Positions 54,809 through 64,000 of a stretch of DNA of 64,000 bases are shown here, piece after piece. Source of the stretch: CAUZWH01 sp965224275 (GTDB taxonomy: Bacteria; Pseudomonadota; Alphaproteobacteria; SHVV01); the NCBI GenBank assembly GCA_965224275.1, contig CBDCYR010000005.1, forward strand, positions 992,001-1,056,000, given 5' to 3'. Position 1 is the first letter of the stretch, and the number at the start of each line of letters is the position of its first letter. The translations under genes were made by a program, and so were the position numbers. Under the pieces are notes generated by a model that was not told where the DNA came from, ran no database searches, and saw only the letters and a program-made list of their open reading frames with translations.

Positions 54809-57552
54809 GAACGACCTTGAGCAGATCGTCTCCAATTGGTTAGGTCAGGTACTGGATGAGAGTGCGCCCGGCCTCGCGCTGTCACCTCACAAGACCCAAG
54901 TTGTAACGGTCGCAGGTGACGAACGACCGCTGGTGCGGCAGAGCGCGAAGATGAACCGCATCCAGTCGGCGGTCTCGGGGGGGATTCGACGCACTCGGAG
55001 GCGAGGAAATTCTCAACGCCATCCAGGGCCTGATGCGCGCGCAGGAGGCACTCCGCTTCGACGACGACAGCGGGTGGCGCCTTTCTCCGGTCCCGGACGT
55101 AAGTGATGACACGGTCGCCAGATTCGGCGCTGCCCGATATCGAACCACGTTCCGTTCCATCAGGCCGCTGCTCCAAGACGGCGACACGCCGGACGAGGCT
55201 GAGGTCCGAACAGGCGACACCCCGCCCGGCGGGCGACTGCGCGTGGTACGTACGCGGCGCGAGCTGGACGAAGATGCAAGGGCGTTTGCGCTAGGTCTGA
55301 TTCAACGGTGGATCGACGACCCATCGAACGTCCGATTACTCCGTATCGGCCTCGATCTCTGGCCAGATGTGGAGCTATTGCGGGAAGTGCTCTCACTGCT
55401 CCGTCCTTTCACGGAAAAGGGGGGCCGTCGAAAGGAGCCGAGGCGAGTCGCTTGGTACTGCCTCGCTGAAGTCTTCCGCGCGGGGGCCACGGAGACGGGC
55501 CTTGTGCCAGATACCGAATCGCTCCCATCGGGAATCGACCTTGAATCCTACAGGGAGGAGCTTTGTAGGGAGGCCGCTCGCCTAGTGGTCTTGCCCGGGC
55601 CGACCATTCCCTGGTACCTCCGACAGCAGGCATTGTTGTTTCTCGCCGCCTGTGATCCCGTCGGGGCGCCTGTTGCGCGGACGGGAGCGGGACCGGAGAC
55701 CCGGCATTACAGGGAGATGATCCGATTCTTGCGCGGTGAAGGGCACCGCCTCCGGAGTTCGAATTTTGCAACGCTCGCGGTTCTCGCCAGACGTGCGTTC
55801 GTGAATCGAATGCGGGCCTTTGAGCTGACGCGACCCGGCCTCAATCCGTCGCGGAAGCGGCAGCTTGCTCAGAGGGACCCGTCCTTCCTTCTCGAGCTCT
55901 TCGACACGGATACGGATCCTGTCCTCTTCGACGACCTTTCGGCGCGCGTCCGCGAGGACCTCTGTCGGCCTTTGGAAAGTTCTGATGGCGACCACGACAC
56001 TCTGGCCAAGGCGGTTCTGAACACGCATCCGAGCGGCTCTCTTCGCAACGAGCTCTCCCTTATGCGCTTCGCGAGGGCTTTCCTCGAACAGTGGGAGAAG
56101 CAGGAGCTTCCGCTCGAGGTGATCACGCCAGGCCAAGTCACGCTGAAGCTCTCCAAGGACCAGACGATCGCTGACGTAGAGAACCTGCGGATCCTGGGGA
56201 GTCGGGCCGATGCATCGGGCTCCATGTACGCGGTGCCCGCGTGGTGCGAAGCTGGCGAGCGGTGGCGCTTCCAGCTCGGTTTCCTGTTGCGGTTCATCCT
56301 GTCGCGGCACCCGGACTTCACGCGTCCCGTACGCCGGGCAAGTTGGAAAGAGACCGAGTCGGTCTATCGCCCGGCCGAGAGCCACTGGTACCAGCGGCTG
56401 TACGGCCTTTACAGCGGGCAGCCGGCCTTCGGAGACGACTGGGTGCCGATTACGGACTGGGTGGAAGGATGCCTGCTGGCGCTCTTACGCTGGCCCGGGT
56501 GTCGTGCCCCGGACGGGTTCGGTTGGGTCGAACAGGGCATCGAAGAGGCGAGGTCGCAGATCCGCGAAAGGATTGCCGATCTCGAGCAGCGCCGCGGCGA
56601 CGCTACGGGCGCACTGATCCTGCCGTTGCTGGCCAAGCGACCGACTGCGACGAATGCGAAGAGGCCGTTACGTGCCTGCGTGGTCCAGACGGCGGTCCCG
56701 GCGGCCAACGATTTCCACCAGACCGATCTGGTGCTGGATGGTCCGGCAATTCGGAGGAAGCACCGCAATCACCTGTCTGCGGCGCTGGCAGCGGTGGAGC
56801 ATATGCTGGCGTTGAGAGAGACGCACAAGGGGAGCGAAGGGCGGCTCGATTGGCTAATATTGCCCGAGCTTGCCGTCCATCCGAAGGACGTTCGTACACA
56901 TCTGATTCCTTTCGCACGGGCTCACAGGGCGATTATCCTCGCCGGGCTGACCTACGAAGAGATTCTAACGGGGCAACCGCTCGTCAACTCAGCCCTGTGG
57001 GTCATTCCGGAGTGGTCGGACGCCTACGGGCTGCAGATCAGGACTCGCCGTCAGGGGAAGGCGCATCTCGCCCCCGATGAGCAGGCGTTCAACGGAGGTG
57101 GTGCACGCATCCTGCAGGGATTTCGGCCCTGCCAGTGGTTGATCGGATATCCGTGGTCTGACGCGGACGGTGACCCGCCCGTCTGGCTGACGGCGGCCGT
57201 CTGCTACGACGCGACGGACCTCGGCCTCGCTGCGGATCTCAGGGACGAGTCGGACATCCTAGCGATCCCGGCGCTCAACAAAGACGTCAAGACGTTCGAC
57301 CAGATGGCCCTGGCGCTGCACTACCACATGTTCCAGCTCGTGGTTATCGCCAACAATGGGCAGTACGGCGGGAGCAACGCCTACTGGCCGAGGAGCGATG
57401 CTCACGTTAGACAGGTCTTCCACACCTACGGACAGCCGCAGGCCTCAATTGCGTTCCTCGAAATCGACGACATCGGCGGATTCCTGGAGCGTCATGACGT
57501 GTCGGGGGCCAACGCGGACGACTGGAAGCATCCCCCCGCAGGTCTGAACTGA
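54809..57552 (+). pseudogene. Reverse transcriptase-nitrilase (UG1/DRT1 class), 3' part
   Basis: Continues the gene from 50322. The first frame (SNDLEQIVSNWLGQVLDESAPG, then LSPHKTQVV, the RT thumb start) stays open only to a G7 run at 54977-54983, which holds one G too many; the rest is in the next frame (FDALGGEEILNAIQGL and on). A long helical middle, about 500 residues, leads to a C-terminal nitrilase domain: Glu in LPELAV (56866-56868), Lys in GKAHLAP (57058-57060) and Cys in AVCYDAT (57202-57204), the complete E-K-C set. Repaired, the whole protein would have about 1,246 residues. Confidence 0.85.
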
Positions 57553-57571
57553 AATCGACGGGAGGTTCGTC

Positions 57572-60500
57572 GTGAGAAGCTTTGCCGCCGGAGCCCGCCG
57601 CCTGCCGCTCCACCACGCCACCGTCCGCGTCCCCTGGCACGATGGGGGCTGGACGGGAAGCGTCTGCGCCCGCCCGCTCGACAACACAAGCTGCCTCATC
57701 CTCCCCCGCATCGGCGAGGGCCGGCGCGACGAAGTGGAAGCGCGTTGCGCCAGCCGCAGGCTCGACGAGCTCGACCGTGCCGAACTCCCGCCCTGTGTGG
57801 GCGAGCGCGTCTCGTTCATGGCGCCCTTCGCGTTCACGCGGACGATGACGCATCCCTACACGGAGTTCTACCCCGAGACCCACGGCCACTTTGCACCCAC
57901 CCGCTTCGTGCACCCGGTGTACTCCGCTGCCTGCGTGCCCTTTCGATGGATGCTGCGCGAGAAGGTCGAGGGGAGCGCAAAGGATGGTGAGATCGGAATC
58001 GCCGAGCGTCTAAAGATCGGCTGGGTACCGGACCGGGAGCCCGACATCCGTAATCACCAGGGCAAAGAGGTCGAGACGGTTTGGGTCCAGGAACGCGAAA
58101 ACCAGCTCGCCATGCTCGACACTTTCTTCGGCGCGCTCCGGCCGGAGGAGTCGCTCTGCTTCTTCTATGCCAAGCGCACCCCGCTCTCGGAACGGTCCCG
58201 GCGCGTGATCGTCGGCGTGGGCCGCGTGCTCTCCGTGGACGACGCCAGCGAGTACGCCTACAAGGGCGAGAAGCCGCCGCTGGGAACGCAACGTGGGCCA
58301 CTCGGTCCGGCCCGGCTTCGCCGACGGCTTCCTCTTTCCTTACCAGGAGGCCCTGGCGCTTGCCGAACGCGAGGGGGTCGACCCCGAGGAGTTCGTGGCC
58401 TTCGCTCCCGACGAGCACTTCGACGCCTACTCCTACGGCTCGGAACTCCTGACCCACGATGGCGCCGTGGCCTCCCTCGTCGCCTGCGCGGCGACGCTGC
58501 ACCGGATCCGCGCCCGGATCGAGGGACCGTGGGATCAGGCGCTCGCCTGGATCGACACGCAGCTCAACCGCCTGTGGAAGGCGCGCGGCGCGTTCCCCGG
58601 CCTGGGCTCGGCGCTCTCCGCGTTCGGCTACGAGTGGGGCTTCCAGCACGGGAGCCTGCTCGCTTACGAGATTGAGCTGCTGCGGGAGCGCCAGGGGGGC
58701 GGCGATCCGTGGGCGCTCGTGGACGCCGTGATTAATGATCCCGCGAAGCTTGGCAAGCCCGTCGCGAATCTCCTCACGGAAGGGCTGTAGAAGGGCTGGA
58801 AGCGCCTCGCCGACGAGCGGCGGGCCCTACTCCAGCTACTTGGCCGCTGCGCCATCTCGGAGGATCAGGCGCTCCGCATGTACGACACCACGGCGCGGGC
58901 GGAAGCTGGTATAAAGGCCAGCGACGCCGAGCTGCTGCGCAATCCGTACCTCCTCTTCGAGCGCGACCGACGCGCCGCCGATCCGATCGCCTTTGGCACA
59001 GTGGACCGGGGCCTGTTCCCGGATGAGGCTGTGCGGGAGCAGTTCCCCGCTTTGGAGCCGAGCCTAATCGAGGATCCAGCGGACCCGCGGCGCGCGTGCG
59101 CGCATTGGTGGTGGACCTGCTCGAGGAGGCCGCATCCGAGGGGCACGCGCTTCTCCCCCGGAGTTGGGTCATCCGCAGCGCGCGGAAGCGCGCGCTCCAG
59201 CCGCCGTGCCCGCTCGGCGAGAATGTGCTCGACGCCTCCGAGGAGAGCTTTGTGCCGGTCGTCGTGCGCGCAGTGACCCGTGCAGGCGAGGCCGCCTACC
59301 AGGTGGATCGGCTTGTCGAATGCCGCACGATCATCCGTCGTGAGGTGCTCGGCCGAAAGAAGGGCAAGTCGCACACAGCTGATCTCGACTGGCGTGGGCT
59401 CGTGGACGCGGGGCTCGATGAGCCGCTGCCCAGGAATCCGGAGGAGCGCGAGCTCGAGGAGCAGGCGCGGTGCGAGAAGGCGGCGGCGCTCGAGCAGCTC
59501 TTCCGCTCGCGTCTCTGCGTGCTAATCGGCCCGGCCGGGACGGGCAAGACGACGCTGCTGCGGATGGTCTGCTCGCTTCCCGGACTCGCCGAGAAGGGGC
59601 TGCTGCTCCTCGCACCCACGGGCAAGGCCCGGGTGCGCCTGGAAGAGCAGACCGGCATGCGGGGTGCGGGCCAGACGCTGGCGCAGTTTCTGATCCGGCA
59701 GCAGCGCTACGACGGAGAAACCGGCGCCTACTTTCCCAAGCCCAGGGCGCCTCGCTGTGGCGACTACCGGACCGTGATCGTGGACGAGTGCTCGATGCTG
59801 ACTGAAGAGCAGCTCGCGGCATTGATCGATTCTCTCAGCAATGTAGAGCGGCTCGTGCTCGTCGGAGACCCGCGACAACTCCCGCCGATCGGGGCCGGTC
59901 GCCCGTTAGTGGACATCGTCCGAGAGCTCGAGCCCGAAAACGCCGAGACACTCGTCCCGCGCTGCGGGCCGGGCTATGCCGAACTCACAATCCCGCGACG
60001 CCAGCAGGGCGAGACCCGGGCCGACGTGCTTTTGGCATCGCACTTCAGCGGACGGCCGCTCGATCCTGGCGCCGACGCCGTACTGGACGAGGGCGAGGAA
60101 GGAATGGACGGACGCCTCCGGCTCGTGCGGTGGAACCACCCGCAGGAGCTTGAGGAAAAGCTCGTCGCGGAGCTAGTCGGAGCGCTCGATCTCGCCGGGC
60201 CGGACGACGAACTGGGCTTCGAGGAATCGTTGGGCGGCGCCCGTCACGGGGACGTGCCGTGGGCCTTCTTCTGGAACCGGTTCGGCGACAAACCGGGAGC
60301 CGCCGCGCGGGCGGAAGCCTGGCAGATGCTCTCGCCCGTGCGCGCTGGGCTCTTAGGGGTGGACGCGCTGAACCGCATGCTCCAGACGCGGTTCCGGGCG
60401 AAGGCGCGCGAGCTTGCCGAAATAGCCGGCTGGGGCCGTAATATAAGGTGCCGCGTCCCGTCGGCCCGCAAATGCTCCTCTACGGCGACAAGGTCATCAA

Positions 60501-61383
60501 CGTCATCAACCAGCGCCGGCGCGACGTCTGGCCGAAGCCTGCTGGGGAGGCCTACCTCGCCAACGGCGACATCGGCATCGTCGTCGGGCAGTACAAGACG
60601 AAGAAATTTCGGGGCTTGCCGTGGAAGCTTGAGGTCGAGTTCGCTGGGCAGTTGGGCCCCAAGTACGGGTTCTACCCCGGCGAATTCGGAGACGAAGGCC
60701 GCAACCCGCTCGAGCTGGCCTACTGCCTGACGGTGCACAAGACCCAGGGCAGCGAGTTCGGCGTCACCTTCGTCGTGCTCACCAACCCCTGCTGGCTGCT
60801 CTCCCGCGAGCTCTTGTACACGGCTCTGACCCGCCACCAGAACCGGCTGGTGATCCTCCACGAGGGCCCGCTCGCCGAGTATCGCCGCTATGCAAGCGAC
60901 GAGCACTCGGAGATCGCCCGGCGCATGACGAACCTATTTGCGGATCCGCTGCCGCGCGAAGTAACCGTCAACGCCCAGCAACGCTTCCTCGAGGAAGGGC
61001 TCATACATCGAACCGAGCGCGGTGACCTCGTGCGTTCGAAGTCCGAACTCGTAATTGCCGACAAGCTTCACGCCCGCGGGATCGACTATGCCTACGAGCA
61101 GCCCCTCGTGCTGACCAATGGTCGCACCCGCTACCCGGATTTCACGATCGCCGATCACGCGCGGGGTGTGACCTTCTATTGGGAGCATCTCGGCATGCTC
61201 GACAACCGGGGGTACAGAGTCCGATGGGAGAGGAAGCGCGCCGAGTACCAAGAGTGCGGGATAGGGCCTCACGGGGACGGCGGCGGTCCGGAAGGATCGC
61301 TGATCGAAACGCGCGACGAGAAGGGCGGGAGCTTGGATGCATTGGTGATCGCATCGGTGATCGACAAAGTGATCTTGGGTTGA
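57572..61383 (+). pseudogene. SF1B (RecD-like) helicase with C-terminal PD-(D/E)XK-like domain, multiply broken
   Basis: GTG start with gggagg upstream, 19 bp after the RT stop. N-terminal domain of unknown function (LPLHHATVRVPWHDGGWTG), then RNVGHSVRPGFADGFLF. Helicase motifs: GPAGTGKTT (Walker A), VIVDECSML, VGDPRQLPPIG, and TVHKTQGSEF, YTALTRHQNRLVIL. The end (SKSELVIADKLHARGIDYAYEQPL, RYPDFTI, YWEHLGML) resembles a PD-(D/E)XK nuclease. Defects: frameshift near 58280, in-frame TAG at 58788-58790, 2-bp insertion in a GC repeat near 59090, frameshift near 60450. About 1,270 residues if repaired. Confidence 0.8.
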
Positions 61384-61521
61384 CGCATCAACGTTGATCC
61401 AGCATGAGAACGGCGGCGCAATAATCCCCCACTGAGGCGGCCGGTTGATCCGGCTGTGGCGGACCAAAATGGGACCGTCTATAGCCTTCTGTCAGGGTTT
61501 CTCTGACTGGAAGGCGGGAGG

Positions 61522-62044
61522 ATGTATCGGGTGGATTTGTAGGCGCGGGTTCGGCGGGCGTGTCGTGTCGAGGGAATGAGCACCCGCGAGGCCTCGCGGG
61601 TGTTCGGGCTGGACCGCAAGACGGTACGCAAGATGCTGTCGTTCTCGGTGCCGCCGGGGTATCGCCGCGGCAAGCCGCCACGGCGGCCGAAGCTGGGTCC
61701 GTTCACGGGGATCATCGATCGGATTCTGGAAGACGATCGGACCATCCACCACAAGCAACGGCACACGGCGAAGCGGATCTTCGACCGTCTCCGGGACGAG
61801 TACGGGTTCACCGGCGGCTACACCATCGGTCGCGCGAGATGTTCGTGCCGCTCGTCCATTCCCCCGGCCACGCCCAGGCGGACTTCGGCGAGGCGATGGC
61901 GGTGATCGGCGGCGTGGCGCGCAAGGTCCACTTCCTTGCCTTCGATCTTCCCCACAGTGATGCCTGCTTCGTGAAGGCCTACCCGGCGGAGACGACCGAG
62001 GCGTTCTGCGATGGCCACAACGCGGTGGTCCCTTTTTACGCCGC
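61522..62044 (+). pseudogene. IS21-family IstA of a different subgroup, broken
   Basis: ATG 61522 with a gggagg site; MYRVDL is followed by TAG (61540-61542) where relatives have Tyr. Then STREASRVFGLDRKTVRKML (HTH), FDRLRDEYGFTGGYTI, and after a frameshifting gap near 61835 MFVPLVHSPGHAQADFGEAM, with the first catalytic Asp. Stops abruptly near 62044, where minus-strand desulfhydrase coding begins. The region 61390-61521 resembles the left end of such an element. Confidence 0.8.
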
Positions 62045-62978
62045 CGTGCAACTGCAGGATGTGCTTGCGCCGGTCGAGGCCCTCGGTTCGCATAACGAAC
62101 TTGGCCTCGATCGTCCGCGCTTCCCCATCGCCTCGCGCTCCGCCTCGTTGAGCCTGCCATAGCCCGGCGCCAGCACCGCGTCAGACACCTCGATGTCGCC
62201 AACATCGAACGCGGCTGGACATTCGATCATCGCCGCCAGTGCAGAGGCCACCTGCGCCACCCTGGCTCACGGCATCGCGGCGCACGCAGATGCCGAGCAC
62301 CGGCACCCGCTCGCCCAGCGCCCGCAAGCCCACCAGCATCCCGGCATGGGTGAGCGCGCTCCCCGAGGCGCAGACAACGGCATCGAAGCCGATGCCGAGA
62401 TCCCGGGCCTGCTCCGTGCTCTCCTCCGCAGCAAGCACGTAGCCCAGCCCGCCTAGCGGCGGGTGTCCGGGGGCGGAATGGATCACGTAGGGCTTGCGGC
62501 CCTCGGCCGCGAGCACCGCCGCGCGGCGTTCCATCGCCGCGTCCGCCGCCGCCTCGTCCTCGCCCTCCGGGAACGGGTGCAGGGTTGCGCCCAGCACCCG
62601 ATCGAGCAGCAGGTTGCCCGACGTGCGGTAGGTCTCGCCCCCGTCCGCCACCCGGTCCTCAAGCTGGATGTGGGCCTCCATCCCGAGCCGCCGCGCGGCG
62701 GCGGCGGCGATCCGTACCAGGTTCGACTGCACCGCGCCGGTGACCAGCACCGTGTCGGCGCCGCGTGCCTCGGCCTCACCGAAGTAGAACTCGATCTGGC
62801 GCACCTTGTTGCCGCCGAACGCGAGGCCGGTGCAGTCATCGCGCTTGATCCACAGATCTGTGCCGAGCGCCGCGCCAAGGTTCGGGGCGGGATCGATCGG
62901 CGTCGGCGCATGGCCGAGCCGCGCCCGCGGGAAGCGGGCGATGCCGACAAGGGAACTGGGGATGACGGGAAGCGGCAT
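62045..62978 (-). pseudogene. D-cysteine desulfhydrase / L-cysteate sulfo-lyase family, frameshifted and truncated
   Basis: PLP-dependent fold-type II enzyme. From ATG 62978: IARFPRARLGHAPTPIDPAPNLGAALG split by the conserved DLWIKRDDCTGLAFGGNKVRQIEF, which holds the PLP Lys in GGNK. Also GAVQSNLVR and CASGSALTHAGMLVGL. Near 62265 the frame shifts; the rest (ALAAMIECPAAFDVGDIEV, APGYGRLNEAEREAM) is readable one frame over and ends where IstA sequence begins. ACC deaminase, D-cysteine desulfhydrase and CuyA all share these motifs, so the substrate is open. Confidence 0.78.
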
Positions 62979-63043
62979 GTCCGGTGGCTTCTCCGGGGGA
63001 AGTGTCTCATATCAGGTTTCCCGCGACAGGTGCCGTCCCGCGC

Positions 63044-64000
63044 TGTCAATCGGCGTCCAAAATTGACCCCCAATCGGCGTGCAATATTGACCCCCCTGAG
63101 CGGCACGGCGGAGGTTGTCCCGGTAGTCAATAGGGGGGACCCGAGCGGCTTCGTGTAGCGCCTTGCGGTGCGCGGAGCGAAGCCGCGTGGGAGGTACGGG
63201 TTGACCCAGCGGGGCAAGCGGGCCGCAGGCACGGCCTGCCGGGTCAGCAGCGGTTCTTGAAGCGCCAGCTCTCGTTGCCGGTCTCGATGATCTCGCAATG
63301 GTGGGTCAGGCGGTCGAGCAGGGCTGTGGTCATCTTGGGGTCGCCGAAGACGGAGGGCCATTCGCCGAAAGCGAGGTTGGTGGTGACGATGATCGAGGTG
63401 CGCTCGTAGAGCCGGCTCATCAGATGGAACAGCAGCTGGCCGCCGGCCTGGGCGAAGGGCAGGTAGCCGAGTTCGTCGAGGATGACGAAGTCGCGTCGGA
63501 TGAGCTGGTCTGCGGTGCGGCCCTGGCGTCCGGCACGGAGTTCGGCCTCGAGATGGTTGACCAGGTCGACGACGTTGTAGAAGCGGCCGCGTGCGACCTT
63601 GCGGATGCAGGCGCGGGCGATGGCGACGGCGAGATGGGTCTTGCCGGTGCCGGTGCCGCCGACCAGCACGATGTTGCGCTTGCCCTCCAGGAAGCCACCT
63701 GTGGCGAGTTCCTGGATCAGGGGCTCGTTGACCGGTGAGGCGGCGAAGTCGAAGTCGGCCAGCTCCTTGGCCGTCGGCAGCCTGGCGGACGCCATCTGGT
63801 ACTTGATGGAGCGCGCCTGCTTGTCGGCGACCTCGGTCTGCAGCAGCGTACCGATGATCTGCTGCACCGGATGACGGCGCTTGAGACCGTCGGCGAGGAT
63901 GTCGTCGTAGGCGGCGCGCATGCCCGCGAGCTTCAACGCCGTCATCATCGCCAGCACCTCATGACGCTCCATGACCGGCCTCCCTCAGGCGATCGTAGCG
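63044..64000 (-). mobile_element. IS21-family element, copy 3 (continues beyond the window)
   Basis: Begins TGTCAATCGGCGTCC at 63044, 65 bp upstream of the desulfhydrase start, and is essentially identical to copy 2 (52255 onward) over its whole visible length. It holds a complete istB; the istA stop should be at 63959, with the rest outside the window. No target duplication can be checked from one side. Confidence 0.92.
63244..63972 (-). CDS. istB: IS21-family helper ATPase IstB (copy 3)
   Basis: 242 residues, identical to the IstB at 52455-53183 except Val for Ala in CIRKVARGRF. Walker A and B are intact. Overlaps the 3' end of istA by 14 bp. The near-identity shows recent transposition or gene conversion between the two copies. 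Confidence 0.94.
   Translation of the reverse strand: MERHEVLAMMTALKLAGMRAAYDDILADGLKRRHPVQQIIGTLLQTEVADKQARSIKYQMASARLPTAKELADFDFAASPVNEPLIQELATGGFLEGKRNIVLVGGTGTGKTHLAVAIARACIRKVARGRFYNVVDLVNHLEAELRAGRQGRTADQLIRRDFVILDELGYLPFAQAGGQLLFHLMSRLYERTSIIVTTNLAFGEWPSVFGDPKMTTALLDRLTHHCEIIETGNESWRFKNRC

Noticed and set aside
53182..54843. Long open frame on the plus strand opposite IstA (553 codons)
   Set aside because: Exact antisense of an intact transposase; open only because of high GC and codon bias. The same holds for the frame opposite the copy at 29107.
50322..57552. Reading the reverse transcriptase as a retron or group II intron RT
   Set aside because: No msr/msd-like RNA or intron domains were seen upstream, no maturase/HNH domain; the long helical region and C-terminal nitrilase domain fit the UG1/DRT1 class instead.

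Overview
The window looks like an alphaproteobacterial chromosome, probably Rhodospirillales-like. This rests on the fabI / DnaJ-like / 17-kDa-antigen lipoprotein / pdxH neighbourhood and moderate GC, with many GTG starts. It has two unequal parts. About 1-27,950 is ordinary chromosome, densely packed with metabolic genes. About 27,950-64,000 is a higher-GC accessory region made of insertion sequences, broken genes and one large defence-type operon.

Chromosomal part: fabI (cut by the window start), a DnaJ-like chaperone, a Sel1-repeat protein, a glycine-zipper lipoprotein, pdxH, a FieF-type metal exporter, a double-domain universal stress protein, an SDR, a small lipoprotein, an FrsA-like hydrolase, a class III aminotransferase, an acyl-CoA synthetase, a YnfA-like membrane protein, a FetAB-type ABC pair, an IpdAB-like CoA-transferase pair with a tandem duplication at its junction, an MBL hydrolase, a bactofilin-like membrane protein, a lipoprotein hydrolase, RidA with a basic tail, a MAPEG protein, a split TPP decarboxylase pair, a Rieske oxygenase and a ParB-like mini-protein. 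The 533-bp gap at 23,115-23,647 holds an AT-rich cluster of three DnaA-box-like nonamers and a candidate small RNA with its own promoter and terminator. An NmrA-like protein, a conserved hypothetical, a YbaN-like protein, a class II aldolase and two hypotheticals follow.

Accessory part: IS21-type elements (four copies or fragments of one element and remnants of two others), an IS5-type element and an IS1182-type remnant. Between them lie gene debris (an ssb 5' end, a GDSL autotransporter cut by IS DNA, a TbpB-like lipoprotein tail) and one intact Calx-beta autotransporter. At 39.7-42.9 kb there are three tyrosine-recombinase genes or remnants, which suggests an integrated element.

The key locus is a co-directional operon at 42,951-61,383. 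Its order is: excisionase-type HTH regulator, PLD-nuclease/SNF2 helicase, type ISP-like adenine methyltransferase, S24 (LexA-like) peptidase without its own HTH, a reverse transcriptase-nitrilase of the UG1/DRT1 defence class, and an SF1B (RecD-like) helicase with a C-terminal PD-(D/E)XK-like domain. The genes overlap or are only a few bases apart. The RT gene is cut by an IS5-type element directly after the catalytic YVDD motif and, 41 bp further on, by a complete IS21-type element. Both have target duplications. Removing both, plus one G from a G7 run, restores one reading frame of about 1,246 residues. The final helicase gene has three frameshifts and an in-frame TAG. The locus therefore reads as a composite restriction / reverse-transcriptase defence island in decay.

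Caution: several chromosomal genes (Sel1 protein, fetA, a hydrolase) also show single-base frameshifts, so some lesions may be assembly indels.
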